Assembly: GCF_012726205.1 (NCBI RefSeq)
Contig: NZ_JAASAE010000002.1
Location: 124,001-188,000, forward strand
Source: Rhodococcus sp. HNM0569
GTDB taxonomy: Bacteria; Actinomycetota; Actinomycetes; Mycobacteriales; Mycobacteriaceae
Length of the DNA: 64,000 nucleotides
Direction: 5' to 3'
Shown here: piece by piece, positions 19,573 through 29,000 of the stretch
Layout: the number at the start of each line of letters is the position of its first letter
Numbering within the stretch: position 1 is the stretch's first letter
Notes under the pieces: generated by a model
The model's input: only the letters and a program-made list of their open reading frames with translations
Database searches by the model: none
What the model was told of the DNA's origin: nothing
Program-made: the position numbers and the translations under genes

Positions 19573-21258
19573 TCAGTACTGGTAGTCGGCGTATTCGTCG
19601 TCGAGCGAGCGCGGGTGCCCGATGAAGGCCGTCTCGGACGAGATGGTGACCAGCATGAGCCCGATGCTGCTGCCGCCGGTGGACAGCGTGATTCGATCGC
19701 CGATCGCGTCCGGCTGCACGATAGACAGGTCGGGCGCCGCGGACGGCCACTGCGACGGATCCGCGTACAGGTAGATACCGGTGACACCGGCGCGAGGTGG
19801 AAGGGCGCTGACCCCGTCGAACACGACGGTGTTGAACATGTTCTCCGACTGAGGATGAACGCCCGCGATGCGGAGGCGGTCGGGTGTCGCGATCGAGTCG
19901 ATGAGCGACGCCCACGCTTCGGGACGGTCGGTGTGGATGAGCACGCGGGCGCCGGTCGCGACGGCGCGGAACACGAGCTGCTGCGCGAGGTACAGCTCGC
20001 CCGCGACGTACACACTCGAGACGCCCGGGCCTGCGATGCGCGCCGCGATACCGTTGCCGTGGTCGTCCGACCCGATCAACTGGCCGCAGCCCGCAGGTAC
20101 GAGGCCCAGCGACGACACACGGTGCGCCTCGACCGTGCCGAGCGGCATGACCGACTCGAGCTCCGGGACGGCGAGCGGGAGATTCGCGAGCAGTGCGTCG
20201 CGGTGCCGACCACTCATCGACACGAGGCCCGGCTCGCGCAGTGGCTCGGGGAGGGTGCGGCTCGTGGACCGGCTCGCAGCGCCGACCAACACCGTTCCGG
20301 GATCGGCGCCGGGCCGCAGACGCACGGTGACCGTGGTGCCGAGGCTCGCAGGCGCCCACAACTTGGCGAGGAGATCCTTGCCGAGCGCCCGCGGCTCGAT
20401 GCTGTAACCGGTGTTGCACACGCCCGGCAGGGGAGCGTGCTTCCACGTCTGCGTCAGGGTGGTCGGGTCGACGCCCCGGCTGACGTGCAGCGCGGCCGTC
20501 TCGACTTCCGCAGCGGTCAGGATGCGGGATCGACAACCGGCGTCGGCGAGTGCACGGACGAGTCGCGTGGCCGCGACGGTGACGGCGCGTGCCGTGCCTT
20601 CGGCGCCGCCTCCGCGGCTCGCGACGGCCTCGGCATTGTCGGACGCGTCGAGGCGCAGCGCGAGCCACACCATGCGGGTCGCGGTCGCCGGGAGCGGGCC
20701 GATGAGGCGCTCGTACACCTCCGTGGCGGGCGTGCCCGACGCGGCACGGTAGCCGTGGCTGATGATGTCGATGCCGCTGAGCGTGATGTCGTGCTGGTGC
20801 AGGCACGACACGATCGCGTCCGTGGGGAGAAGGTGCGTCGAGACGAAGCCGTCACGGGTGATCTGGGTGAGACTGCCGACAGGAGGGAGGACTTCGACGA
20901 CCGCGACGACTCCGGTACCGCTCCAGCACAGGCCCACCGACTGGCCGGTGCCGGCCTGGAAGTCGACGACCTGCGGAGGCTGGTATCCCGGTCGGGTGAG
21001 ATAGCGGTAGCCGGTGGCGAGCCAGTCGAGCAGCGACCATCCGCGTACGCGGACGAGTTGAACCGCGGTGAGGACGAGCCAGCACGCCAGCGCCGCCCAC
21101 CAGGGCGCCCCGGCGAGGGCGACGATGCAGGCGACGACGACACCGACGGCCTGCGCGACGACGACCTGCGACGGAACGATCCGTCGATCCGTCGGGCTGG
21201 AATGGGTGCGCGCGCGTGGTCCGGTATGCACGCGAGACTCGGCATGCGAAACAGACAT
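19573..21258 (-). CDS. eccE: ESX-4 type VII secretion protein EccE
   Basis: This 561-residue protein fits EccE, a peripheral component of the type VII secretion membrane complex. Two hydrophobic helices lie at about residues 33-68 (VVVAQAVGVVVACIVALAGA and the segment after it), followed by a long soluble domain; WSLLDWLATGYRYL after the helices is EccE-like. The start has a GGGGGAG ribosome site. It is divergent from eccB and convergent with the flavin reductase. M. tuberculosis ESX-4 lacks eccE, whereas M. abscessus and other actinobacteria keep it, so this locus may code for a complete secretion apparatus. Confidence 0.85.
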   Translation of the reverse strand: MSVSHAESRVHTGPRARTHSSPTDRRIVPSQVVVAQAVGVVVACIVALAGAPWWAALACWLVLTAVQLVRVRGWSLLDWLATGYRYLTRPGYQPPQVVDFQAGTGQSVGLCWSGTGVVAVVEVLPPVGSLTQITRDGFVSTHLLPTDAIVSCLHQHDITLSGIDIISHGYRAASGTPATEVYERLIGPLPATATRMVWLALRLDASDNAEAVASRGGGAEGTARAVTVAATRLVRALADAGCRSRILTAAEVETAALHVSRGVDPTTLTQTWKHAPLPGVCNTGYSIEPRALGKDLLAKLWAPASLGTTVTVRLRPGADPGTVLVGAASRSTSRTLPEPLREPGLVSMSGRHRDALLANLPLAVPELESVMPLGTVEAHRVSSLGLVPAGCGQLIGSDDHGNGIAARIAGPGVSSVYVAGELYLAQQLVFRAVATGARVLIHTDRPEAWASLIDSIATPDRLRIAGVHPQSENMFNTVVFDGVSALPPRAGVTGIYLYADPSQWPSAAPDLSIVQPDAIGDRITLSTGGSSIGLMLVTISSETAFIGHPRSLDDEYADYQY

Positions 21259-21374
21259 CGAATACTCCCCCCGGGACTCCCACGTCGACGCACACGGCGA
21301 CCCGCGCGCGGCAATGGATGTTGTGGAAACTGTACTGTGTCCCTCCGAGTGCTGTGCAGCAAGGGGGAGGGATC

Positions 21375-22853
21375 ATGGCTTCGACGCCCACGACTCGATG
21401 GCAGGTCAGCGGGTACCGGTTCCTGGTACGCCGCATGGAACACGCGCTGGTGCGGCGCGACGTGCGCATGTTGCACGATCCGATGCGTTCGCAGTCACGG
21501 GCGCTCGTCGTCGGGGTGGTCGCCGCGAGCGTCGGTCTCGCCGGCTGTGGCGTGCTCGCCTTGTTCAAGCCGCAGGACAAGATCGGCGACGCGTCGATCG
21601 TCGTCGGAAAAGAGTCGGGCGCAATGTATGTCGCCCACCAGGACACTCTCCGGCCGGTGCTCAATCTCGCGTCCGCGCGGCTCATCCTCGGTCAGGCCGA
21701 CGATGCCGCCGTCGTGAGCGACAGCGAGATCGAGTCGCGTCCGCGTGGGGCGCTGGTAGGTATCCCCGGCGCACCGTCCTCGCTGCCCGAGGGCGGCGAC
21801 TCCCCGTGGACGGTGTGCGACACCGTCTCCGGAAGTGGCGCGGGTTCGGTGTCGTCGACGTCGGTGCTCGTCGGGCAGCCCACGCTGGGCAGCGGCGACC
21901 GCATGCTGGCGGGATCGCAGTCCTTCCTCGTCGAGAACCGCGGTGTCTCGTATCTCGTGCACGACGGCAAGAAGGCACGTATCGACATGAACGATTCGGT
22001 CGTCACGCGCGCGCTCGGCATCGAGGGCCACGAACCGCGCGCTGTGAGCACCGGCCTGCTCAACGCGCTGCCCGAGTCGGCGCCGATCGTGCCGCCTCAG
22101 GTCCCTGATCGGGGCGAGCACCCCGAGTTCGGTCAGTTCGGCGATCGGAAGATCGGCTCGGTCGTGCAGTCGTCGGACGGACAGGGCACGCAGTACTACG
22201 TGATTCTGCGCGACGGCATCCAGAACATCGACCGCGCCGCCGCACTCATCCTGATGAACACGGCGTCCTACGGCGAGGAGACGATTCCGAGCGTGACGCC
22301 GGACGCGACCGCCCGTGCGCCGCAGGCGTCGCAGCAGCTGGCGCTCGATTCCTTCCCGTCCGAGCTCCCCGAGATCGTGGACGCGAAGGACAGCCCGGTC
22401 GGCTGCCTGTCGTGGAAGCCGCTCGAGAAGTCCGAGTCGGAGAACGCGGATGCCGCCGAGGTGTCCCTCGTCGCCGCGCGGTCACTGCCGATCGGCACGG
22501 ACGCGCACACCGTCGACCTCGCGCAGCAGGACGGTGCGGGTGACAACGCCGACAACGTGTGGGTGGCTCCCGGCTCGAGTGGTTTCGTGCAGTCGACCGG
22601 AATCGAGCCGAACAGCACCCGGCGTGCGGCTACCTTCTTCGTCGCGGATACCGGTGTGCGCTACGGCATCTCGGACGAGAACCAAGGCGAAGCGCGCAAG
22701 GCTCTCGGTGCGCCGGATTCGCCCGCACTCGCACCGTGGCCGATTCTCGACCTGCTCGCGCCTGGGCCCTATCTGTCGAAGAGTGCCGCCGAGCGCGCAC
22801 ACGACGGTATGAGCCTCGATCTCGATTCGGTCGGGATGGCGTCGGGAGGCTGA
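21375..22853 (+). CDS. eccB: ESX-4 type VII secretion protein EccB
   Basis: EccB (492 residues) has one transmembrane helix and a large periplasmic domain that caps the ESX core complex. The N-terminal signature TRWQVSGYRFLVRRMEHALV is clear, and the helix is at about residues 43-63. Periplasmic Cys pairs occur (for example in WTVCDTVSG and VGCLSWKPL). The ATG at 21375 follows GGGGGAGG; an earlier in-frame start lies upstream of conserved sequence. It is divergent from eccE and convergent with mycP, as in M. tuberculosis Rv3450c-Rv3449. Confidence 0.95.
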   Translation: MASTPTTRWQVSGYRFLVRRMEHALVRRDVRMLHDPMRSQSRALVVGVVAASVGLAGCGVLALFKPQDKIGDASIVVGKESGAMYVAHQDTLRPVLNLASARLILGQADDAAVVSDSEIESRPRGALVGIPGAPSSLPEGGDSPWTVCDTVSGSGAGSVSSTSVLVGQPTLGSGDRMLAGSQSFLVENRGVSYLVHDGKKARIDMNDSVVTRALGIEGHEPRAVSTGLLNALPESAPIVPPQVPDRGEHPEFGQFGDRKIGSVVQSSDGQGTQYYVILRDGIQNIDRAAALILMNTASYGEETIPSVTPDATARAPQASQQLALDSFPSELPEIVDAKDSPVGCLSWKPLEKSESENADAAEVSLVAARSLPIGTDAHTVDLAQQDGAGDNADNVWVAPGSSGFVQSTGIEPNSTRRAATFFVADTGVRYGISDENQGEARKALGAPDSPALAPWPILDLLAPGPYLSKSAAERAHDGMSLDLDSVGMASGG

Positions 22854-22870
22854 GAGCCGCTGACCAACGG

Positions 22871-22907
22871 CGAATGCCGGTGCGGCACACCGCCGCACCG
22901 GCATTCG
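22871..22907. terminator. Bidirectional terminator between eccB and mycP
   Basis: CGAATGCCGGTGCGGC at 22871-22886 pairs perfectly with 22892-22907 over a five-base loop. It lies between two convergent stops and can serve both strands. Confidence 0.8.
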
Positions 22908-22975
22908 TGTCTCGACGGTCGGAGAGAGGCGTCAGGCCCCGACCCTGGCCGGATCGGGACCTGATCGTCGCGTGG

Positions 22976-24331
22976 TCAGCGGTCGGCGCGACTACGAAGA
23001 ATGCGCCGCAGCGGATACGACGCGAGCACTCCGATCGCGAACACCGCGGCGAGCGCGCCTGCTCCCACGAGTGCCACCGTGCGCGGCCTCGTGTCCGGCG
23101 GCACCTCGGGCGGAAGGGCGGCGATCTGGACCGAGCGCGGCGCGTCGACCCGCGCCTTGTCGGTGGGCAACTCGGCGGTCACGGCTGCGAGCGGATCGAC
23201 GACGCCGTAACCGACGTACGGGTTCCATCCCTCGGCGGGCGCATGCGCCGTGGCCTTGACGCGGTCCATCACCTGCCGTGCGTTGAGCTCCGGATGCTGC
23301 TGGCGCACCAGGGCGACCGTGGCGGCCACGAGCGGCGCCGAATAACTCGTGCCACCGCCGATGGACGTCAGCCCGTCGCCGCGTGGTGCCAGGGATGTCA
23401 TGTTCGAGCCCGGCGCCGCGACGTCGACCCACGGCCCACCGAGGCTGAAGGCGCTCGGTGCGCCGTTCTCGTCGACCGAACCCACAGTGAGGACGAGGTC
23501 GTCGTACCACGCAGGCGACGCGATCTGGTTGACCGAACTCCACGACTTCCCGCCCGGTGTGGTCGGATCGACGCCGGGGTTCTGGTTCTGGCACGGATTG
23601 CCGTTGCCGGTGTTGCCCGCCGCCGCCACGACCACGACGTTCTTGACCTCGACCGCGTACTGGAGCGCCGACCCCACGTAGGAATCCTGCGGCCCGATGC
23701 CCTCGGCGGCGGTCTTGCAGGCCACCTCGGAGATGTTGATGACTGTCGCGACGTCGGCGGCTTTGCGAATCGCCTCCGCCATCGTGTTGAGGTCGCCGAA
23801 TCCGTTGGGCACGACCTGCGCGACGTCGTCCTGCTGCCCGCCGCGTGCCTTCGGTGCGAAATGGCTGCTCGACTGCCGGATCGAGACGATCCGGGCATCG
23901 GGTGCGCCGCCCGTGAAGCCGTTCTCGTACCTCGGCTGGGCCGCGATGAGACCTGCCACTGCGGTGCCGTGTCCGTCGCAGTCGTCGAGCCCGCTCTGGC
24001 CCGCCACGAGGTCGCCGGCGTCGGCGAGCTGGGGGAGTCGAGGATTGGGTGAGACCCCGGTGTCGATCACGGCGACGGTCTGGCCACCACCACGAGCGAA
24101 CGGCCACACCGACTCGAAGTCCATCGTGCGCTGTGCCCAGGGACGGGTGCCGGAATCGGGCGATCCGCCGTCCTCGGTGCACAGCACGCGGTGTTCGCCG
24201 ACGTCGCTGCGCGGCGGCATCTGGCCGGGCACCACGGGAGCGGGTTCGACCGCCCCTGCAGGCGCGGACGCGAGACCGATCGTGAGCGCGGAGAGGCCCG
24301 AAGCCACGATCGTGCGACCGGCGGCCCTCAC
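22976..24331 (-). CDS. mycP: ESX-4 mycosin, membrane-anchored subtilisin-like protease
   Basis: Mycosin (451 residues) is a periplasmic serine protease needed for the stability of ESX complexes. A signal sequence precedes Ala-rich GLASAPAGA, and the subtilisin triad is visible: Asp in AVIDTGVSPNP, His in DGHGTAVAGLIAA and Ser in GGTSYSAPLVAATVALV, with the oxyanion Asn in AAAGNTGNGN. A C-terminal helix (VGAGALAAVFAIGVLASY) anchors it. It starts at the GTG that overlaps the eccD stop (GTGA), so a longer frame from 24664 is not the start. It forms a two-gene unit with eccD. Confidence 0.95.
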   Translation of the reverse strand: MRAAGRTIVASGLSALTIGLASAPAGAVEPAPVVPGQMPPRSDVGEHRVLCTEDGGSPDSGTRPWAQRTMDFESVWPFARGGGQTVAVIDTGVSPNPRLPQLADAGDLVAGQSGLDDCDGHGTAVAGLIAAQPRYENGFTGGAPDARIVSIRQSSSHFAPKARGGQQDDVAQVVPNGFGDLNTMAEAIRKAADVATVINISEVACKTAAEGIGPQDSYVGSALQYAVEVKNVVVVAAAGNTGNGNPCQNQNPGVDPTTPGGKSWSSVNQIASPAWYDDLVLTVGSVDENGAPSAFSLGGPWVDVAAPGSNMTSLAPRGDGLTSIGGGTSYSAPLVAATVALVRQQHPELNARQVMDRVKATAHAPAEGWNPYVGYGVVDPLAAVTAELPTDKARVDAPRSVQIAALPPEVPPDTRPRTVALVGAGALAAVFAIGVLASYPLRRILRSRADR

Positions 24332-25800
24332 AGCCCGCGCATGAGCAGGTAGAGGCCGGTGACCCAGCACACGAGCGGGATCACCGACGCGATGAATGCG
24401 AGATCGAGCAGCTCGGCCGCACGGCGCATGACCGGCGAGAACGACTGCTGCGGAACGACGAAACCGAGCGTGAGGGCGCCGATGACACACGCGAACGCGA
24501 TCGCGTACACGCCGATCGCGTACAGCGACGACGTGAGGGCCGCGCCCGCGAGAAGCACGGTGAGCAGGACGATGCCACCGCCCACGAGCGGGGCGGCTTG
24601 CTTGACGCTGCTGTATGTGCGGCCGCGGAAGAGCAGGACCACGGTGCACGAGAGCGCGAGACACACTCCGGGCCAGTAGACCTCGCCCGCGTTCTCGCCG
24701 CGCGCCGCGAGTGCGGCGCCCGCGACCGTGAGGATCGTGCCTGCGAGGACCAAGCCGGTCAGGTAGTTGCGGGCGCGGGCCGCGCGCTCGGTGAGTGCGT
24801 CGAACGACAGGGTGCGGCGCTCGTCGTCGGGATCGTCCTCGGACGGATCGACCGATGTGCCGGGCGCAGGTACGGGCGGCAGCGGGATCTTCGCGAACAG
24901 GATCGAGATGCGGGCCGAGAGCGCGAGCACGATGAGACCGCCCGCGGCGACACCTGCCCCGACCTCATGAGTGCCCGCGGCGTCGAACAGAGTCGCGACG
25001 AGCGCCGCGATCACCGTGACCGACGCGACGACGGCGGCCGTCGTGAAGGTCGTGAGACCGACTCCCGACAACCGCACCGCGAGCACCGAGGTGACGGCCA
25101 CCAGTGCCGCGCCGAGCAGCACGTGCGGGGCGCCCGGGTCGCCTGGCACGAACAGCATGCCCGCGGCGAGGGCCGGGGGAATGGCGCACGTGCCGAGCAC
25201 GAGCGACGACGCCGCGTCGGCGTAGACCCGGCCGGTGACGGCGCCCGCGACGAGGAACAGCAGCGCGGTGACGAGCGTCGCGATCGCGGCGACGAAGCCG
25301 TTCTCGCCTGCCTCGGACCACACCAGCGCGAGGGAGGACATCGTGCTGAGCGCGAGTGCACCGATCGAGCCCAACCGGCGCGCCCATGCCGGCGACCATT
25401 CGCGGTCCTTGTCGGCATCCGCCAACGCGACGCTGTACATGATGTCGTCGAACAGCGGTGGTGGCGCGGTGTTGTCGGCGCTTTCGAGGACGAGGAGATC
25501 GCCGTCGCGGATGCCGTGCTCGTGCAGCGTCAGCGTCGACGACAGCGGTGCCTGGCCGATCTTCGCGAGAACCCATTCGCTCGGCTCGTACTGCTCGGCC
25601 GAGTGGTCGAAGTCGTTGTCGCGGTGGTGATTGCGGATCGTGTCGACGATGCCCGGAATCAGGATCGCCAACGGCACCGCGAACGGGACCGCCAGGTCCA
25701 CCTGGGAATGTTCGGACAGAATGGTCAGCCTGCACAGGTCGGCGGCGACGCTCTTGCGTCCGGTCTGTGCGTGGCGTGACTCGTCTCGCGTGATGGTCAA
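24328..25800 (-). CDS. eccD: ESX-4 type VII secretion protein EccD
   Basis: EccD is the multi-spanning membrane subunit that lines the ESX membrane vestibule. An N-terminal ubiquitin-like domain (LCRLTILSEHSQVDLAVPFA onward) is followed by about eleven hydrophobic helices. TTG 25800 is chosen because GGGGGAG lies six bases before it, giving 490 residues; a frame open to 25866 adds 22 unconserved residues. It is divergent from eccC across 248 bases and overlaps mycP downstream. Confidence 0.92.
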   Translation of the reverse strand: MTITRDESRHAQTGRKSVAADLCRLTILSEHSQVDLAVPFAVPLAILIPGIVDTIRNHHRDNDFDHSAEQYEPSEWVLAKIGQAPLSSTLTLHEHGIRDGDLLVLESADNTAPPPLFDDIMYSVALADADKDREWSPAWARRLGSIGALALSTMSSLALVWSEAGENGFVAAIATLVTALLFLVAGAVTGRVYADAASSLVLGTCAIPPALAAGMLFVPGDPGAPHVLLGAALVAVTSVLAVRLSGVGLTTFTTAAVVASVTVIAALVATLFDAAGTHEVGAGVAAGGLIVLALSARISILFAKIPLPPVPAPGTSVDPSEDDPDDERRTLSFDALTERAARARNYLTGLVLAGTILTVAGAALAARGENAGEVYWPGVCLALSCTVVLLFRGRTYSSVKQAAPLVGGGIVLLTVLLAGAALTSSLYAIGVYAIAFACVIGALTLGFVVPQQSFSPVMRRAAELLDLAFIASVIPLVCWVTGLYLLMRGL

Positions 25801-26048
25801 AACTCGCTCCCCCGGGTATGCGACGCGTGAAACCCCACCGGCGTCCACTCGATGATCACCGGGCACGATACGTCACGGGCGGCACGAATCACTACCTGAC
25901 CGGTCCGCCGGCGACGGTTGTCGGCCGCATGGGTTAGTCTCTCGGCAGCCGACATGCGCGTGCAGGGGGAGCTCCGCCTCCGGCGACGCCCACGGCGGCG
26001 CGGGGACGTCGGCAAGCAGAGACAGTTCTTGTTGGGGGGAACCATCCA

Positions 26049-29000
26049 GTGAGCACAATTCGCTTCGTTCGCAAGGCACGGCGCGAGGTCCCGCGCATCC
26101 CGGGCGGCGAAGTCAGCCTGCAGGCGCCGCCCGAGATCCCTCGGCTGGTGCCCGGCAACCTGCTGATGAAGCTGTTGCCGCTCGTCATGGTTGTGGCGAT
26201 GGTCGGAATGATGGCGCTGATGTTCACGTCGGGCATGGCGCGCAGCCCGATGGCGATGCTGTTTCCCGTCATGATGATGGTGTCGATGCTCGGCATGCTC
26301 GCGGGCGGCGGCCGCGGCGGCCCGAAGGCGTCCGAGGCCAACGAGGACCGCAAGGACTATCTGCGCTACCTGGACCAGCTCCGCAAGGACGTGGGCGAGA
26401 CAGCCGATCAACAGCGCACCTCGCTCGAGTGGAGCCATCCCGAACCCGGCCTGCTGTGGACGCTCGCGGGCACCTCCCGCATGTGGGAACGCCGCACGTC
26501 CGATCCCGACTACTGCCATGTCCGCGTGGGCAGGGGCAGTCAGCGACTGGCCACCCGGTTGATCGCTCCCGAGACCGGCCCGGTCGACGATCTCGAACCG
26601 GTCGCCGCGGTCTCGCTGCGCCGCTTCGTGCGTACCCACTCCGTGGTCCCCGACCTGCCCACCGCGGTCTCGCTGCGCGGTTTCGCCGCGATCTCGATCG
26701 ACGGCGACCGTCGTACGGCGCGCTCGCTGGTGCGGTCGGTGGTGATGCAGGCGTGCACCTTCCAGGGCCCGGACAACCTGCTCGTCGCGGTCGTGTGCGG
26801 TCCGGACACCGCAGCCGAGTGGGAGTGGGCCAAGTGGCTGCCCCACGCGCAGCATCCCGATGCCGTCGACGGCGTGGGCACGTCCCGCATGATCTACGGA
26901 TCGATCCTCGAACTCGAGTCCGCGCTCGGTCCGATGCTGTCGATGCGCGCACGCTTCTCCCGCAACGCCCCGGCCACGCCGGGCGTACCGCAGATCGCGA
27001 TCGTCGTCGACGGCGGAATCCTCGAAGGCGAATCGGGACTGATCACCGACGGCGGCGTCGACTCGGTCACGGTGCTCGACATCAGCCACTTCTGCCCGCG
27101 CCTCACCGCGACCCGCGGACTGCAACTCGTCGCTCAGGAGACCGGCCTGGGCGCACGCAGCGCGGCGGGCGTCGAGGTCTTCGCCGAGCCCGATCTCATG
27201 AGCGCGCACCGTGCCGAAACTCTCGCGCGCAGGCTCGCGCCGTATCGGACGCCGTCGCAGACGGTCGTCGACGTCGACGACGAGGACGCGCCGGTCCAGA
27301 CGTGGGGTCAGATGATCGGCGTCGGCGACCTCGCACGCCTCAACCCCCAGCATGCGTGGCTACCGCGGCACGGCCGCGACCGCCTCCGGATCCCGATCGG
27401 TGTCGGTGTCGACGGCAATCCGGTCGAGATCGACCTCAAGGAGTCGGCCGAGAACGGCATGGGTCCGCACGGCCTCTGCATCGGCGCCACCGGCTCCGGC
27501 AAGTCGGAGTTCCTGCGCACCCTCGTACTCGGTCTGATCGCGACCCACTCGCCCGACGCGCTCAACCTCGTGCTTGTCGACTTCAAGGGTGGTGCGACCT
27601 TCCTCGGCCTCGAGGATGCCCCGCACGTCGCGGCGGTCATCACCAACCTCGCCGAAGAGCTCGCGATGGTCGACCGCATGAAGGACGCACTCGCAGGCGA
27701 GATGAACCGTCGCCAGGAACTGTTGCGGGCGAGCGGCAACTTCGCGAATGTCACCGAATACGAGAAGGCTCGCCAAGCCGGGGCCGATCTCGATCCGTTG
27801 CCGGCACTGTTCATCGTCGTCGACGAGTTCTCCGAACTGCTCAGCCAGCACCCCGATTTCGCGGATCTCTTCGTGGCGATCGGCCGGCTCGGCCGCTCGC
27901 TGCACATCCACCTGCTGCTCGCGAGCCAGCGCCTCGAAGAAGGCAAGCTGCGCGGCCTCGACAGCCACCTGTCGTACCGCATCGGCCTGAAGACGTTCTC
28001 GGCGAACGAGTCCCGCACCGTGCTCGGCGTTCCCGATGCCTACCACCTGCCCGCGAGCCCGGGCGCAGGCTATCTGAAGTGCGACTCGGCCGAGATCGTG
28101 CGTTTCCAGGCGTCCTACGTGTCGGGCATCTACGAAGGCGGCGGGGGAGAGCACTTCGATCCGGCGGTGCACGAGTCGGCGGACTCGCGCCCGAAGGTGT
28201 TCACCGCAGAACCGGTGGCGCTCGACGTCGTCGAGGTGATCGAACAGCCGACGCTGCCCGCGACCGAGCCGGTCACCGAGACGCGCACCACGATCGAGGT
28301 GGTCGTCGACCGGATCCGCGGCGCGGGCAATCCGGCCCACGAGGTGTGGCTGCCTCCGCTCGAGGCCGCCCCGAGCCTCGACATCATGCTGCCGCGTTCG
28401 GTGCTCAACGAACAGCCGCCTGCACACAGCACGCTGCGCGCGCCGATCGGTATCGTCGATCGCCCCTACGATCAGCGCCGCGATCTCCTCACGGTCGACC
28501 TGTCCGGCTCCGCGGGCAACATGGCCGTCGTCGGCGGCCCACAGTCGGGCAAGTCCACGGCGCTGCGCACGCTGATCATGTCGCTCGCGCTCACCCACAC
28601 GGCGCAGCAGGTCCAGGTGTACTGCCTCGACTTCGGCGGTGGCACGCTCGCGGGTCTCGAGGGTCTGCCGCACGTCGGCTCGGTCGCCAACCGGCTCGAC
28701 GTCGACCGGGTTCGCCGCACCGTCGCGGAGATGACCACCATCATCCGTACGCGCGAAGAACGCTTCCGCGAACTCGGCATCGAGTCGATGGCCGAGTTCC
28801 GCAGGCTGCGCAGTGGCGACCCCCAGGCGAGCGCCGCCGCGCACGGCGCGGCGGAGGACGCGTTCGGCGACGTGTTCCTCGTGATCGACGGTTTCGCGAG
28901 TATCCGTCAGGATTTCGAGGCGCTCGAGCAGCAGATCACCAACCTCGCGGCGCAAGGCCTGTCCTACGGCGTCCACCTCGTGATCGGCATCTCTCGGTGG

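Noticed and set aside
21325-21349. GGAAAC-N15-CGAG upstream of eccB as an ECF promoter
   Set aside because: Both boxes deviate from GGAAC and CGTC and the spacing is short; no support beyond chance.
22934-24664. Extended start of the mycosin gene at 24664
   Set aside because: The extra 111 residues lie within eccD in another frame and precede the signal peptide; the GTG overlapping the eccD stop is the sensible start.
26033-26066. GGGGGGAACC before eccC as an ECF (SigM-type) promoter like the one before the esx pair
   Set aside because: No CGTC-like -10 occurs at the right spacing, and the GTG start of eccC falls only six bases later, so the G-run is better read as a ribosome site.
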